Shown here: positions 14,246 to 21,394 of the stretch, piece after piece
Position numbering within the stretch: position 1 is the first letter of the stretch
Layout of the letters: every line of letters begins with the position of its first letter
Notes under the pieces: generated by a model
The model's input: the letters and a program-made list of their open reading frames with translations, nothing else
Databases searched by the model: none
Told to the model about the DNA's origin: nothing
Made by a program: the position numbers and the translations under genes
IMG/VR virus record: IMGVR_UViG_3300031976_001148
Coordinates: 1-31,283 of that record
Reading direction: 5' to 3' (one strand)
Source: a virus
DNA: 31,283 bases

Positions 14246-14796
14246 TAGTATAACCTTTTATTCAAAAATTGTATCCATAAGCCTATCGACTCGTTTCTTA
14301 ATATACGAAAATAATCATCAAGTTCCAAATTTCTAGTAGGAATTTTATTTTTATAAGCTATAATTTCTCCTTCATCTACCTGTTCAATTACCTTATGCAA
14401 TACTGTTCCTATAAATTTATAATTTTTTTTCCAAGCTTTTAACTGTGGATCCTTTCCTTTTAATTTTGGATATTTAATTATATCTCCTGGGTGACCATTA
14501 TAAATTTCATAACTCCTACATATTTCCGGCGGCAATACTCTTAACCAGCCGTGGAGAGTAACAATAGGATTAAAAACAAATCGTTCAAATATTCCATAAT
14601 ATTCTTCTAGTGTTGGTTTGTTAGATACATAACAAATTTTATTTCTGCATCTATCTAATAAATCTTGATTAATACTTCTTAAATGTTCAGGTCTTTTATT
14701 AGTTATAATAATATCAGGTTCTCTATCTAGAGCATTAATTACTTCTATAAGCTCGCTTCCAGTTTGCGAGAACATTGCGATCCATCTTTTATGCAT
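14245..14796 (-). CDS. dpdN: Formyltransferase-fold enzyme, candidate DpdN (preQ1-DNA formyltransferase)
   Basis: A 183-aa protein matching the catalytic half of the GART/Formyl_trans_N fold. The triad of the family is present: N100 and H102 in IYNGHPGDI, and D141 in QVDEGEIIAY, with KYPKLKGKDPQLKAW (108-122) and FIGTVLHKVIE (128-138) between them, as in PurN. The amino-terminal part is shorter and differs from PurN, so this is not purine synthesis. It lies directly downstream of the dpdA-like gene (8-nt overlap) in a preQ1-making operon. The published DpdN class formylates preQ1 in phage DNA to 7-(formylamino)methyl-7-deazaguanine, using a formyl-folate donor. The enzyme class is seen in the sequence; the DNA substrate is inferred from context. 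Confidence 0.75.
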   Translation of the reverse strand: MHKRWIAMFSQTGSELIEVINALDREPDIIITNKRPEHLRSINQDLLDRCRNKICYVSNKPTLEEYYGIFERFVFNPIVTLHGWLRVLPPEICRSYEIYNGHPGDIIKYPKLKGKDPQLKAWKKNYKFIGTVLHKVIEQVDEGEIIAYKNKIPTRNLELDDYFRILRNESIGLWIQFLNKRLY

Positions 14797-15619
14797 TCCA
14801 TAAATTTTTAAATGCTTTAGTATTATATTCTATTAAATCCCATATTTGAGAATTTAATTTATAATTTATCATAGTAAATAATTTTTGTGATTCTTTATCT
14901 TTTAATCCATATTTTGTATATTGTACATTTTTTATACCATGCACTATAGGATTAGATGTATCTACAGAATCTATAAAAAAGTATCGTTCAGGATCTTCTT
15001 TATAGAATGCTCCTTCTTGTGGTAAACCGCAGCCTAATAGATGAACTGGGATACTATAGTCAATAACTTTGTCCTCGATCATTTGATCTATTAAGCATGC
15101 TCTACCAATTGTAAATCTTTCATATTTATTTGATCCTAAACTTTCGTAAGTATTTAAATAATATGAATAATCAAATGAAATAGCTACTTTATCTACCTTA
15201 GCTTCCTCCACCATAAATTTATAACATTTAACTATTTCTTCATATGTTTTACCTTGAACTACACCAATAGATTTACTTTTAATATCAGGATATTTTGATA
15301 GCCATCTTTTTGCTTTATCAATCGTTTTATCGCAATCTTCTAATACATCTGGAATAATATACCATGTTGGTTCTAGTTCAGTTACCCAATGATAATATTT
15401 TTTATTATTAAATGATTTACCTAATTCAAAAATACTATTATCTAAAATAATTTCTCTGCCTTGTTTTTTAGCTTTAAAAAATATTTCTTTATATTCCGGA
15501 ATTTCATCCATTAAATGAACTAAACAATAATCGTAATCTGTTAGCTGTTGTACCTTATCAAATATTGACATAGGTGCTTCATGAGCTATTCTAATTTTAT
15601 TCTCCATAATATATTGCAC
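14789..15619 (-). CDS. dpdA: DpdA-like DNA 7-deazaguanine transglycosylase
   Basis: A 276-aa TIM-barrel protein of the TGT/DpdA superfamily, which exchanges guanine in polynucleotide for a 7-deazaguanine base. Landmarks are EIILDNSIFELG (56-67), YIIPDVLEDCDKT (87-99), IGVVQGKTYEE (118-128), VAISFD (145-150), VHLLGCGLPQEG (192-203) and FIDSVDTSNPIVHGI (215-229). D91 and D217 or D220 are candidate catalytic acids. The CxCxxC zinc motif of tRNA TGT is absent, and the protein is shorter than a tRNA TGT, consistent with a phage DNA enzyme. Start choice: the ATG at 15619 overlaps queD by 23 nt; an in-frame ATG four codons later (15607) is equally possible. Confidence 0.82.
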   Translation of the reverse strand: MQYIMENKIRIAHEAPMSIFDKVQQLTDYDYCLVHLMDEIPEYKEIFFKAKKQGREIILDNSIFELGKSFNNKKYYHWVTELEPTWYIIPDVLEDCDKTIDKAKRWLSKYPDIKSKSIGVVQGKTYEEIVKCYKFMVEEAKVDKVAISFDYSYYLNTYESLGSNKYERFTIGRACLIDQMIEDKVIDYSIPVHLLGCGLPQEGAFYKEDPERYFFIDSVDTSNPIVHGIKNVQYTKYGLKDKESQKLFTMINYKLNSQIWDLIEYNTKAFKNLWNA

Positions 15620-16067
15620 TATTTTTTTCGTGTTCTCTAACTTCTACTGATACTATTTTACATCGATTATTAGTATCTTCTTTTACCCAATCATTTAATT
15701 TATTATAAAAATACTCAGCAAATTTTTCTGCTCCTACAGCAGGAATAACTCTTACTCGAGCTGCTCCTACTTTATCCATTTGTTTAAAAGCTTCTAAAAA
15801 TGGGTCATCCTCTGCTACTATTACAGTATGATCTAACATATATGATAACCATTCTTTTACTTTCATACCGTCGATTTCTATATTGGATCTTTTAGCTCTG
15901 CCAAAATCTACTACCCAATTTTTATCATCGAGTTCACCTTCGTATGTTATTTTAAGAGATACTGAGTATCCATGTAAATATTGACAGTGTGTATCTGTTG
16001 CTTTCCATTGTCGAAAACAAGTAGAATACCCATCATATATTTTACTTGATAAAAATTTTTTTGACAT
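15597..16067 (-). CDS. queD: 6-carboxytetrahydropterin synthase QueD (phage-type)
   Basis: A 156-aa PTPS-fold protein making 6-carboxytetrahydropterin from dihydroneopterin triphosphate. Recognisable parts are THCQYLHGYS (26-35), NWVVDFGRAK (50-59), LDHTVIV (78-84) and the terminal VEVREHEKNSAIY. Compared by eye with E. coli QueD, the AAH histidine is replaced (STCF here) and LHGHS reads LHGYS, so two of the three usual zinc histidines are changed. I recall similar variants in other marine phages, so this looks like a family feature rather than decay. It overlaps both a 47-codon ORF and dpdA. Confidence 0.85.
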   Translation of the reverse strand: MSKKFLSSKIYDGYSTCFRQWKATDTHCQYLHGYSVSLKITYEGELDDKNWVVDFGRAKRSNIEIDGMKVKEWLSYMLDHTVIVAEDDPFLEAFKQMDKVGAARVRVIPAVGAEKFAEYFYNKLNDWVKEDTNNRCKIVSVEVREHEKNSAIYYGE

Positions 16068-16185
16068 AATTTATTATTTTTTTATACATAAAAATAAATG
16101 GAGTAATCCCTATCATAAGTAAAGATAGTAAGGAAGGATGTGATTCCCCGCATAATCCTAGCATATGATATATAAATTCTTTCAT
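16042..16185 (-). CDS. Possible 47-aa membrane microprotein
   Basis: An ATG at 16185, 6 nt after the queC stop, opens a 47-codon frame that runs 26 nt into queD. It begins MKEFIYHMLGLCGESHPSLL and has one hydrophobic helix (about 17-33) followed by a basic tail. It fills a gap of more than 120 nt that would be unusual in this packed operon. The LGLCGESHPSL segment looks like a conserved motif I associate with small phage proteins, but I cannot confirm it. Confidence 0.45.
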   Translation of the reverse strand: MKEFIYHMLGLCGESHPSLLSLLMIGITPFIFMYKKIINYVKKIFIK

Positions 16186-16190
16186 TAATA

Positions 16191-17003
16191 TTATGTATTA
16201 TAATTTAATAATACTTCTTGTACGTGAGCTTTAGCTTTCTGCCAATGTACTACTCCTGTTTCGTCAGCATATCTTACAGGATCTTTTTTTCCTAACTTAA
16301 TAAATGCTTCGATACGTTCTACAGAAGAAGCTGATTTATAATCAGAATACCATTCTTTATCTATTTGAATAGGTTTATATGAAGTATTCGTTCGAGAATA
16401 TACTTCATTAAAATCTAATCCTAATTCAAAACAAGCAACTTCTCCTGCTTGTAAAATACCATACTTATCATCATTAATAAACGGAGTATAATATTCGATA
16501 TTATCAGCATCCCAGTTTCCTAATTTAAAAGTAGCTAGATCTGCATCTCTAAATTCTTCTCTACAGTCGGGATAAATTGCGTGATCACCTGCATGAATAC
16601 CCATTCCAATATAAGTTGGTAGATTATTTGCTTTATACATTGAGAGAGCAATAGCTTGAGTTATAGAAGAAAAGATTTTATTACGATTAGGTACTACCGT
16701 AGCTTTCATATTTTCTTCTGCATAATGTCCTTCCGGTACTTCTTCTCCTCCTGATACTAGAGCTGAGTTAAGTAGATCTGGAAGACCATCTAATTTAATT
16801 ACTTGATACTTGATGTTTGGTTCATTCAATCTGGTTAGATTAATATAATCAATTAAAGACTGAGCTCTTTCAAGTTCTACACGATGCTTTTGACCGTAAT
16901 CAAAAGATACTGCAGTTACATTAAATCCTTCTTTTAAAGCATGGATTAATAAAGTAGAGGAGTCCATCCCTCCAGAAAGACTAATTACAACATTTTTACT
17001 CAT
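16191..17003 (-). CDS. queC: 7-cyano-7-deazaguanine synthase QueC lacking zinc cysteines
   Basis: A 270-aa PP-loop ATPase converting 7-carboxy-7-deazaguanine to preQ0 with ATP and ammonia. The PP-loop SGGMDSS (10-16), SFDYGQKHRVE (33-43), VVPNRNKIFSS (103-113), IYPDCREEF (143-151) and VERIEAF (228-234) are all as in QueC. However, residues 206-230, where QueC normally carries four zinc-binding cysteines (a CxxC-rich loop before VER), read NTSYKP...YSDYKSASSVER with no cysteine. The only cysteines in the protein are C147 and C191. It begins the operon and overlaps the preceding small gene by 8 nt. Confidence 0.9.
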   Translation of the reverse strand: MSKNVVISLSGGMDSSTLLIHALKEGFNVTAVSFDYGQKHRVELERAQSLIDYINLTRLNEPNIKYQVIKLDGLPDLLNSALVSGGEEVPEGHYAEENMKATVVPNRNKIFSSITQAIALSMYKANNLPTYIGMGIHAGDHAIYPDCREEFRDADLATFKLGNWDADNIEYYTPFINDDKYGILQAGEVACFELGLDFNEVYSRTNTSYKPIQIDKEWYSDYKSASSVERIEAFIKLGKKDPVRYADETGVVHWQKAKAHVQEVLLNYNT

Positions 17004-17211
17004 TTTCTTGTTTTAAATTATCATTAACTGTTTTATTACCTAAATATTCTAAATACTTCATATCATTTTTCGTTAAATTAACTCCATTATCTCTTATTCT
17101 AGAAAATAATATATTTAATTCTTCTTCGAAATATGTATTCTGTAAGACTCTATCTTCTCTATGTGGACCTTTATTTATACCTAATTTAGTCATTCTTATA
17201 TTTTTTTTCAC
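16996..17211 (-). CDS. Small hypothetical protein (71 aa)
   Basis: A 71-aa basic-acidic helical protein starting MKKNIRMTKLGINKG, with no Cys and no membrane segment. It overlaps the 151-aa gene upstream by 26 nt and queC downstream by 8 nt, so it is probably translated with the queuosine-type operon. I recognise no family. A second Met at residue 7 could be the true start; either start keeps the overlap. Confidence 0.5.
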   Translation of the reverse strand: MKKNIRMTKLGINKGPHREDRVLQNTYFEEELNILFSRIRDNGVNLTKNDMKYLEYLGNKTVNDNLKQENE

Positions 17212-17641
17212 AATAATAGTAAAGGTCTTCTAAAGTACCATCAAACTCATCCATTACTCTTTCATAAGCTTTAATACTTATTCTAAATAGTTTACAAAAC
17301 TCCTTACGTATCTCAACTAATAGTTTTGCTTCATCTTTCTCAAAGTCTTCCCATAATCTCTTACAACGTTCAGCCATTAAGCTTAGTTTATCATCTCCTT
17401 GACCACTACCAATATTAGCTTGATATCTTTCATTATAATTAAGAGTAGCTAATTGAGCTTGCCAGAAGTAAATACTGTGATCGTAATCACCATTCTTAAT
17501 TCTTTGAATAAGAGGTGCATAATTACTTAGAAGCTTATTCTTTCTAGTATGACTACGCCACCACATAAATCTATTATAATTTAATGGTTTTAATCTTTTT
17601 AGATTCTTTTCTATAACTTCTCTATCGTAAATATGTCTCAT
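17186..17641 (-). CDS. Hypothetical helical protein (151 aa)
   Basis: A 151-aa, mostly helical, charged protein. Notable patches are the Trp/Arg-rich FMWWRSHTRKNKLL (about 25-38) and a repeat of aromatic residues near the end (EDLYYYCEKKYKND). It has no membrane segment or known motif, and I do not recognise the family. Its ATG is built into one arm of a 10-bp inverted repeat that also contains the stop codon of the preceding gene, so its translation may be coupled to, or repressed by, that hairpin. Confidence 0.55.
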   Translation of the reverse strand: MRHIYDREVIEKNLKRLKPLNYNRFMWWRSHTRKNKLLSNYAPLIQRIKNGDYDHSIYFWQAQLATLNYNERYQANIGSGQGDDKLSLMAERCKRLWEDFEKDEAKLLVEIRKEFCKLFRISIKAYERVMDEFDGTLEDLYYYCEKKYKND

Positions 17642-17674
17642 AACTATTTTAATTAAATATACGAAAAATAGTTA
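17641..17674. repeat. 10-bp inverted repeat joining a stop and the next start codon
   Basis: TAACTATTTT (17641-17650) and AAAATAGTTA (17665-17674) are perfectly complementary around a 14-nt loop. On the minus strand the first arm contains the TAA stop of the 367-aa membrane gene, and the second arm's last base begins the ATG of the 151-aa gene. The loop holds TATATTTAATT, a TAnnTTTA promoter-like element. A translational switch or an operator-promoter are both possible. Confidence 0.5.
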
Positions 17675-18775
17675 ATAAGTAATACTATTATCATCATTAT
17701 TTAATTGTTTTTTTAAAATTTTTTTCCTTTCTTTTAATTCTTCACTAGCTGCGTGAATAGCTCGACCTGATGCCGTGCTTTGCGCTAATTTAATTTGTTC
17801 ATTTTCTATTTCTTCTATTTCTTTTTCAATTTTTTCTCTTTCAGGATTAAATTTATTTTCTTGTAAATCTGGAAGATCCTCTGGTTCAGCTTCTAATTCA
17901 ACTATAGGTGTTTGAGTTATAACTACCTTTTCACCGTAAATATTTTCTCTTTTTTTTGGAAATGCCTTTCCGAACGCAAAATTAGCTGCAAGTACCAAAC
18001 ATATAGCTAAAGGATCAAATACAAATACAATAATTAAGATAAGAACATTAACTGTCTTATCCATCTCCCATCCTGAGATTTTACTAATATATTTTAAAGG
18101 TCCTAATTCGGCTGCTACATCAGAGCTAATTTCAGTTTCAAATCTTTCATTCTCTAATGCTAAAATAGTAGAATCTAATTTTGAAATATCATTACTAACT
18201 CTTAGATATTCCTTATTAGCTATTTCTAATTGAGTAGATAATAATTCTCTTTGATCTCCTGCTCCATCTCTATCTACCCAACTATATTCAATATTATTAA
18301 TGCCTTCGTTTAGTTGAGTGATTCTTTCCTGAACTGAATTTGCTGTTTGTTCTCTTGAAGATTTTTGTTTTTTATAATTCTCTATCTTAGAATCATATAT
18401 AGCTAACTCTTTTTGAGTGATACCTTCTTTATTAGCTGTTTCTTGATATGCAGCAGATAAATAACCATAAATACCCATTGAAGTAATGATAATTAGTATT
18501 ACAACTGCTAAAGTTAAATATATTTTAAGTAATCTATTTAAGTCAGACCAATATTGATGTAGTAATGATGCTACTACTAATTTAGATGCTTCTAAAGTTC
18601 CTGTCATTATAATAACAGCTAATGAAGCTCCAGCAAATAATTTTGATAATCCAATTACTGAAAAAGTAGCCGCTGAACCTGAAATGGCTAAAGCGGTTAC
18701 TGCAATCAGAGTAGGAAAGATAGCTTTTCCTAAAAAGTTAAATAATTTTCTCATACTATTGTTTATGCTTGGCAA
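17672..18775 (-). CDS. Four-helix membrane protein with long coiled coil
   Basis: A 367-aa protein. Hydrophobic helices lie at about 18-40, 43-66, 82-106 and 238-265. Between the third and fourth helix is a roughly 110-residue charged heptad-rich coiled coil (about 112-222), and the last 75 residues form a second acidic coiled coil (EKIEKEIEEIENEQIKLAQ). It overlaps the nrdA stop by 13 nt, so it is expressed with the RNR genes. I recognise no named family, though membrane proteins with long extracytoplasmic coiled coils occur in marine phages. A role in envelope remodelling or superinfection exclusion is only a guess. Confidence 0.6.
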   Translation of the reverse strand: MPSINNSMRKLFNFLGKAIFPTLIAVTALAISGSAATFSVIGLSKLFAGASLAVIIMTGTLEASKLVVASLLHQYWSDLNRLLKIYLTLAVVILIIITSMGIYGYLSAAYQETANKEGITQKELAIYDSKIENYKKQKSSREQTANSVQERITQLNEGINNIEYSWVDRDGAGDQRELLSTQLEIANKEYLRVSNDISKLDSTILALENERFETEISSDVAAELGPLKYISKISGWEMDKTVNVLILIIVFVFDPLAICLVLAANFAFGKAFPKKRENIYGEKVVITQTPIVELEAEPEDLPDLQENKFNPEREKIEKEIEEIENEQIKLAQSTASGRAIHAASEELKERKKILKKQLNNDDNSITY

Positions 18776-20400
18776 CTAGCACAATCCATAATATTCCGTG
18801 AAGTTTCTTGTGCTAGATTAGAAGACCTTTGATAATATAGAGTTTTTAATCCTAATTTCCAAGCTTCAATATATAATGCATTTACATCTTTTAGACTTGC
18901 ATCTGGATGGATAACTAAGTTCAAAGATTGTGATTGATCAATATATTTCTGTCTTCCTGCTGCCTGTTGAATAATCTCTAATGGGGTAATTTCTCCAAAA
19001 GTTTTAAATACAAATTTTTCTCTTTCAGTTAAGAAATCCAAGTGTTGTACCGAACCTCCTTTTGACATAATTGACCTCCAAACCTCACTTGAATTCATTC
19101 CTTTATCCTTTAATAGCTTTTGTAGATAAGGGTTCTTATAAGTAAATTTACCTTTAGCTAGATCCTTAACAAAGTAATTAGAGAACAAAGGTTCTATAGA
19201 TGGAGATACTTGTCCTAAAATAAATGAAGAAGAAGTTGTAGGAGCGGGAGCTACTCTTGTAGTAAATCTTTCTCCGTATCCTTCTAACATTTTAGGTTCT
19301 CCATATAGTTTAGCTAACTCTTTTGATGCCTTTAAAGTTCTTTCATCAATTAATTTAAAGATCTGCGTATTAAGTAGCTTAGCTTCCATACTTTCAAACG
19401 GTATCATAATAGATTGTAGGTATGAATGCCACCCTAATACTCCTACTCCAATACTTCGATGCTCGATTGCAAACTTACGAGCTTTTTCCATAAATGGAAT
19501 TCCTTCTGTCTTATCAATAAATTCTGTATAAACAGCATCTAAGAAATAAGTTAACATCTCTACTGCATCAGTATCTTTCCAATCATCGTAATGCAATAAA
19601 TTTAAAGAAGATAAGCAACATACAAAAGATTTTTCTTCATCTGTATATTCAATTATTTCTGAACACATCTGAGAATGATTAATTTTTAATCCTTTATCTT
19701 CGTACGCTTGGGGTAAATTATTATTTACATTATCATCAAAGAAAATATATGGGTATCCTTTTTCTGCTCTTCTTTGTAAAACTTTAGCCCATAATTTTCT
19801 TTTATTTTTATCACCATCAATCATAGATTGCATCCATCCTTCCGGAATAGTTACTGCAAAAGCTAAATCTTGGATTGGATGTCCTTCAGTATGACAATTT
19901 AAAAACTCTTCTATATCTCCATGATCAATAGGCATGTATGCTGCAAAGAATCCTCTTCTCATTCTGCCTTGAGATACAACTTGAGTAATAGTTTGGAATA
20001 ATTCCATAAAGTGAACTGCCCCTGATGTCTTACCATTATTTTTAATCTCAGATCCTCTTGGTCTTATCTTACCGAAAAAGCCTGCTGTTCCTCCTCCATA
20101 TCTCGTCATAGCACCTATTTCAGATGATGCTCGTAAGATATCCATAATATCATCCTGAATATCAATTCCAAAGCATGATATAGGTAATCCTCTATCTAGT
20201 CCAAAGTTGGACCAAACTGGTGATGAAAAACTATACCATCCTTTCTCAACATAAGAATGAAACTTATCCGAAAATCCTTTTATACCTAATATTTTTTCTG
20301 CTCGATCGCAGATTTCTTTAATTCTTTGCTCTGCTGTTACACCTGGAAGAAGATAGTCTCTTTCCAAGAAAGTCCTAGACTGTTTATTTAACCAATACAT
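18763..20400 (-). CDS. nrdA: Class I ribonucleotide reductase large subunit NrdA (short)
   Basis: A 545-aa RNR alpha subunit reducing ribonucleotides to deoxyribonucleotides. It has no amino-terminal ATP-cone, so it should lack classic dATP feedback. Redox and active-site cysteines are C76 (PISCFG), C246 (SQMCSEI) and C261 (FVCCLSS), with C540 and C543 in the carboxy-terminal CASC tail; the radical-transfer tyrosines lie in LYYQRSS. APAPTTSSS is the usual phosphate-binding stretch. An oddity is Q244 at the position of the conserved active-site Asn (NxCxE in E. coli; QMCSE here). It follows nrdB by 16 nt. Confidence 0.93.
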   Translation of the reverse strand: MYWLNKQSRTFLERDYLLPGVTAEQRIKEICDRAEKILGIKGFSDKFHSYVEKGWYSFSSPVWSNFGLDRGLPISCFGIDIQDDIMDILRASSEIGAMTRYGGGTAGFFGKIRPRGSEIKNNGKTSGAVHFMELFQTITQVVSQGRMRRGFFAAYMPIDHGDIEEFLNCHTEGHPIQDLAFAVTIPEGWMQSMIDGDKNKRKLWAKVLQRRAEKGYPYIFFDDNVNNNLPQAYEDKGLKINHSQMCSEIIEYTDEEKSFVCCLSSLNLLHYDDWKDTDAVEMLTYFLDAVYTEFIDKTEGIPFMEKARKFAIEHRSIGVGVLGWHSYLQSIMIPFESMEAKLLNTQIFKLIDERTLKASKELAKLYGEPKMLEGYGERFTTRVAPAPTTSSSFILGQVSPSIEPLFSNYFVKDLAKGKFTYKNPYLQKLLKDKGMNSSEVWRSIMSKGGSVQHLDFLTEREKFVFKTFGEITPLEIIQQAAGRQKYIDQSQSLNLVIHPDASLKDVNALYIEAWKLGLKTLYYQRSSNLAQETSRNIMDCASCQA

Positions 20401-20416
20401 TCCTACGTTTTACAAA

Positions 20417-21394
20417 TTAAAATAATTCACCTGCATCAAAGCTTTTCATAGCTTTTTGATAATCAATAGGTTTCTTATGAAAGAAATCTGTTAAGGCAGG
20501 AACATATATTTCCTCTTCCATCCATAACGTTTTTTCAGCTAGATTCTCATCTACATCAAACATTTTATCAAATCCTATCTTTTCTAATGAGTCATTCATT
20601 CTAATTCCTAAATATGTTTTTAATATATCATAAGATAAGAATTCATTTTCATACCCATCTAATATCCATTCAATAAGTCTTAATTCAGCATCATATGCTT
20701 CTTTAGCTTCTTCATATATTTTAAGCTCCATAGCATAATCAACTACTTCAGGATATTCTTCTTTAATTTTATTGAGTATAGCGATACCACCTGCTGCATG
20801 TAAGTTTTCTTCTTTTGATGTATATTGTACAACATTTGCAGTATCTTTTAATACATTATAATATCTGTTAAATCCTAAAATAGTATAAAACTGAGAAAAT
20901 AAAGATACATTTTCAGTAAATAAAGAAAATAACGCTAACGAATAATAGATATTTTTTCTATCATCTACATAATTTTTTTCATTATATTTTGTTAAATACT
21001 TAACTCTATTTTGTACAATTTCTGTATCTAACAAAGTACTAAACTCGTCGTTTAATCCTAACTTAGTTAAAATTTCCGAATAAGCTCTTGAATGTATAAC
21101 TTCTACTCCACCAAATACTGATCCCATTTCTGAGATTTCTGGCTTAGGTATAAGTTTTCCAACATTAGACCAATAACTTTTAACTGATACTTCTACTTGA
21201 GAAATCATTAATAATGCACGCTTGACTACCTGTCTTTCTTTTTCAGTTAAATTAGTATTGAAGTCTTGTATATCTTTTGTAAAATTAAATTCATTAACTG
21301 TCCAGTGTGATGCCCACATTGCATCTATTAAAGGGTTTGTTATATCACCATATTCAAATGGTTTATAAAATGGTCTAGGTTGGAATATTCCCAT
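20417..21394 (-). CDS. nrdB: Class I ribonucleotide reductase small subunit NrdB
   Basis: A 325-aa radical-generating beta subunit partnering NrdA. Metal ligands are visible in GGVEVIHSRAYS (E98, H101), LFTENVSLF (second-half Glu) and SKEENLHAAGG (EExxH). The radical tyrosine is probably Y105, four residues after H101 as in E. coli Y122. The carboxy tail ends in KSFDAGELF, an acidic-aromatic tail suited to docking on NrdA. The start overlaps the helicase gene end by 20 nt. Confidence 0.94.
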   Translation of the reverse strand: MGIFQPRPFYKPFEYGDITNPLIDAMWASHWTVNEFNFTKDIQDFNTNLTEKERQVVKRALLMISQVEVSVKSYWSNVGKLIPKPEISEMGSVFGGVEVIHSRAYSEILTKLGLNDEFSTLLDTEIVQNRVKYLTKYNEKNYVDDRKNIYYSLALFSLFTENVSLFSQFYTILGFNRYYNVLKDTANVVQYTSKEENLHAAGGIAILNKIKEEYPEVVDYAMELKIYEEAKEAYDAELRLIEWILDGYENEFLSYDILKTYLGIRMNDSLEKIGFDKMFDVDENLAEKTLWMEEEIYVPALTDFFHKKPIDYQKAMKSFDAGELF

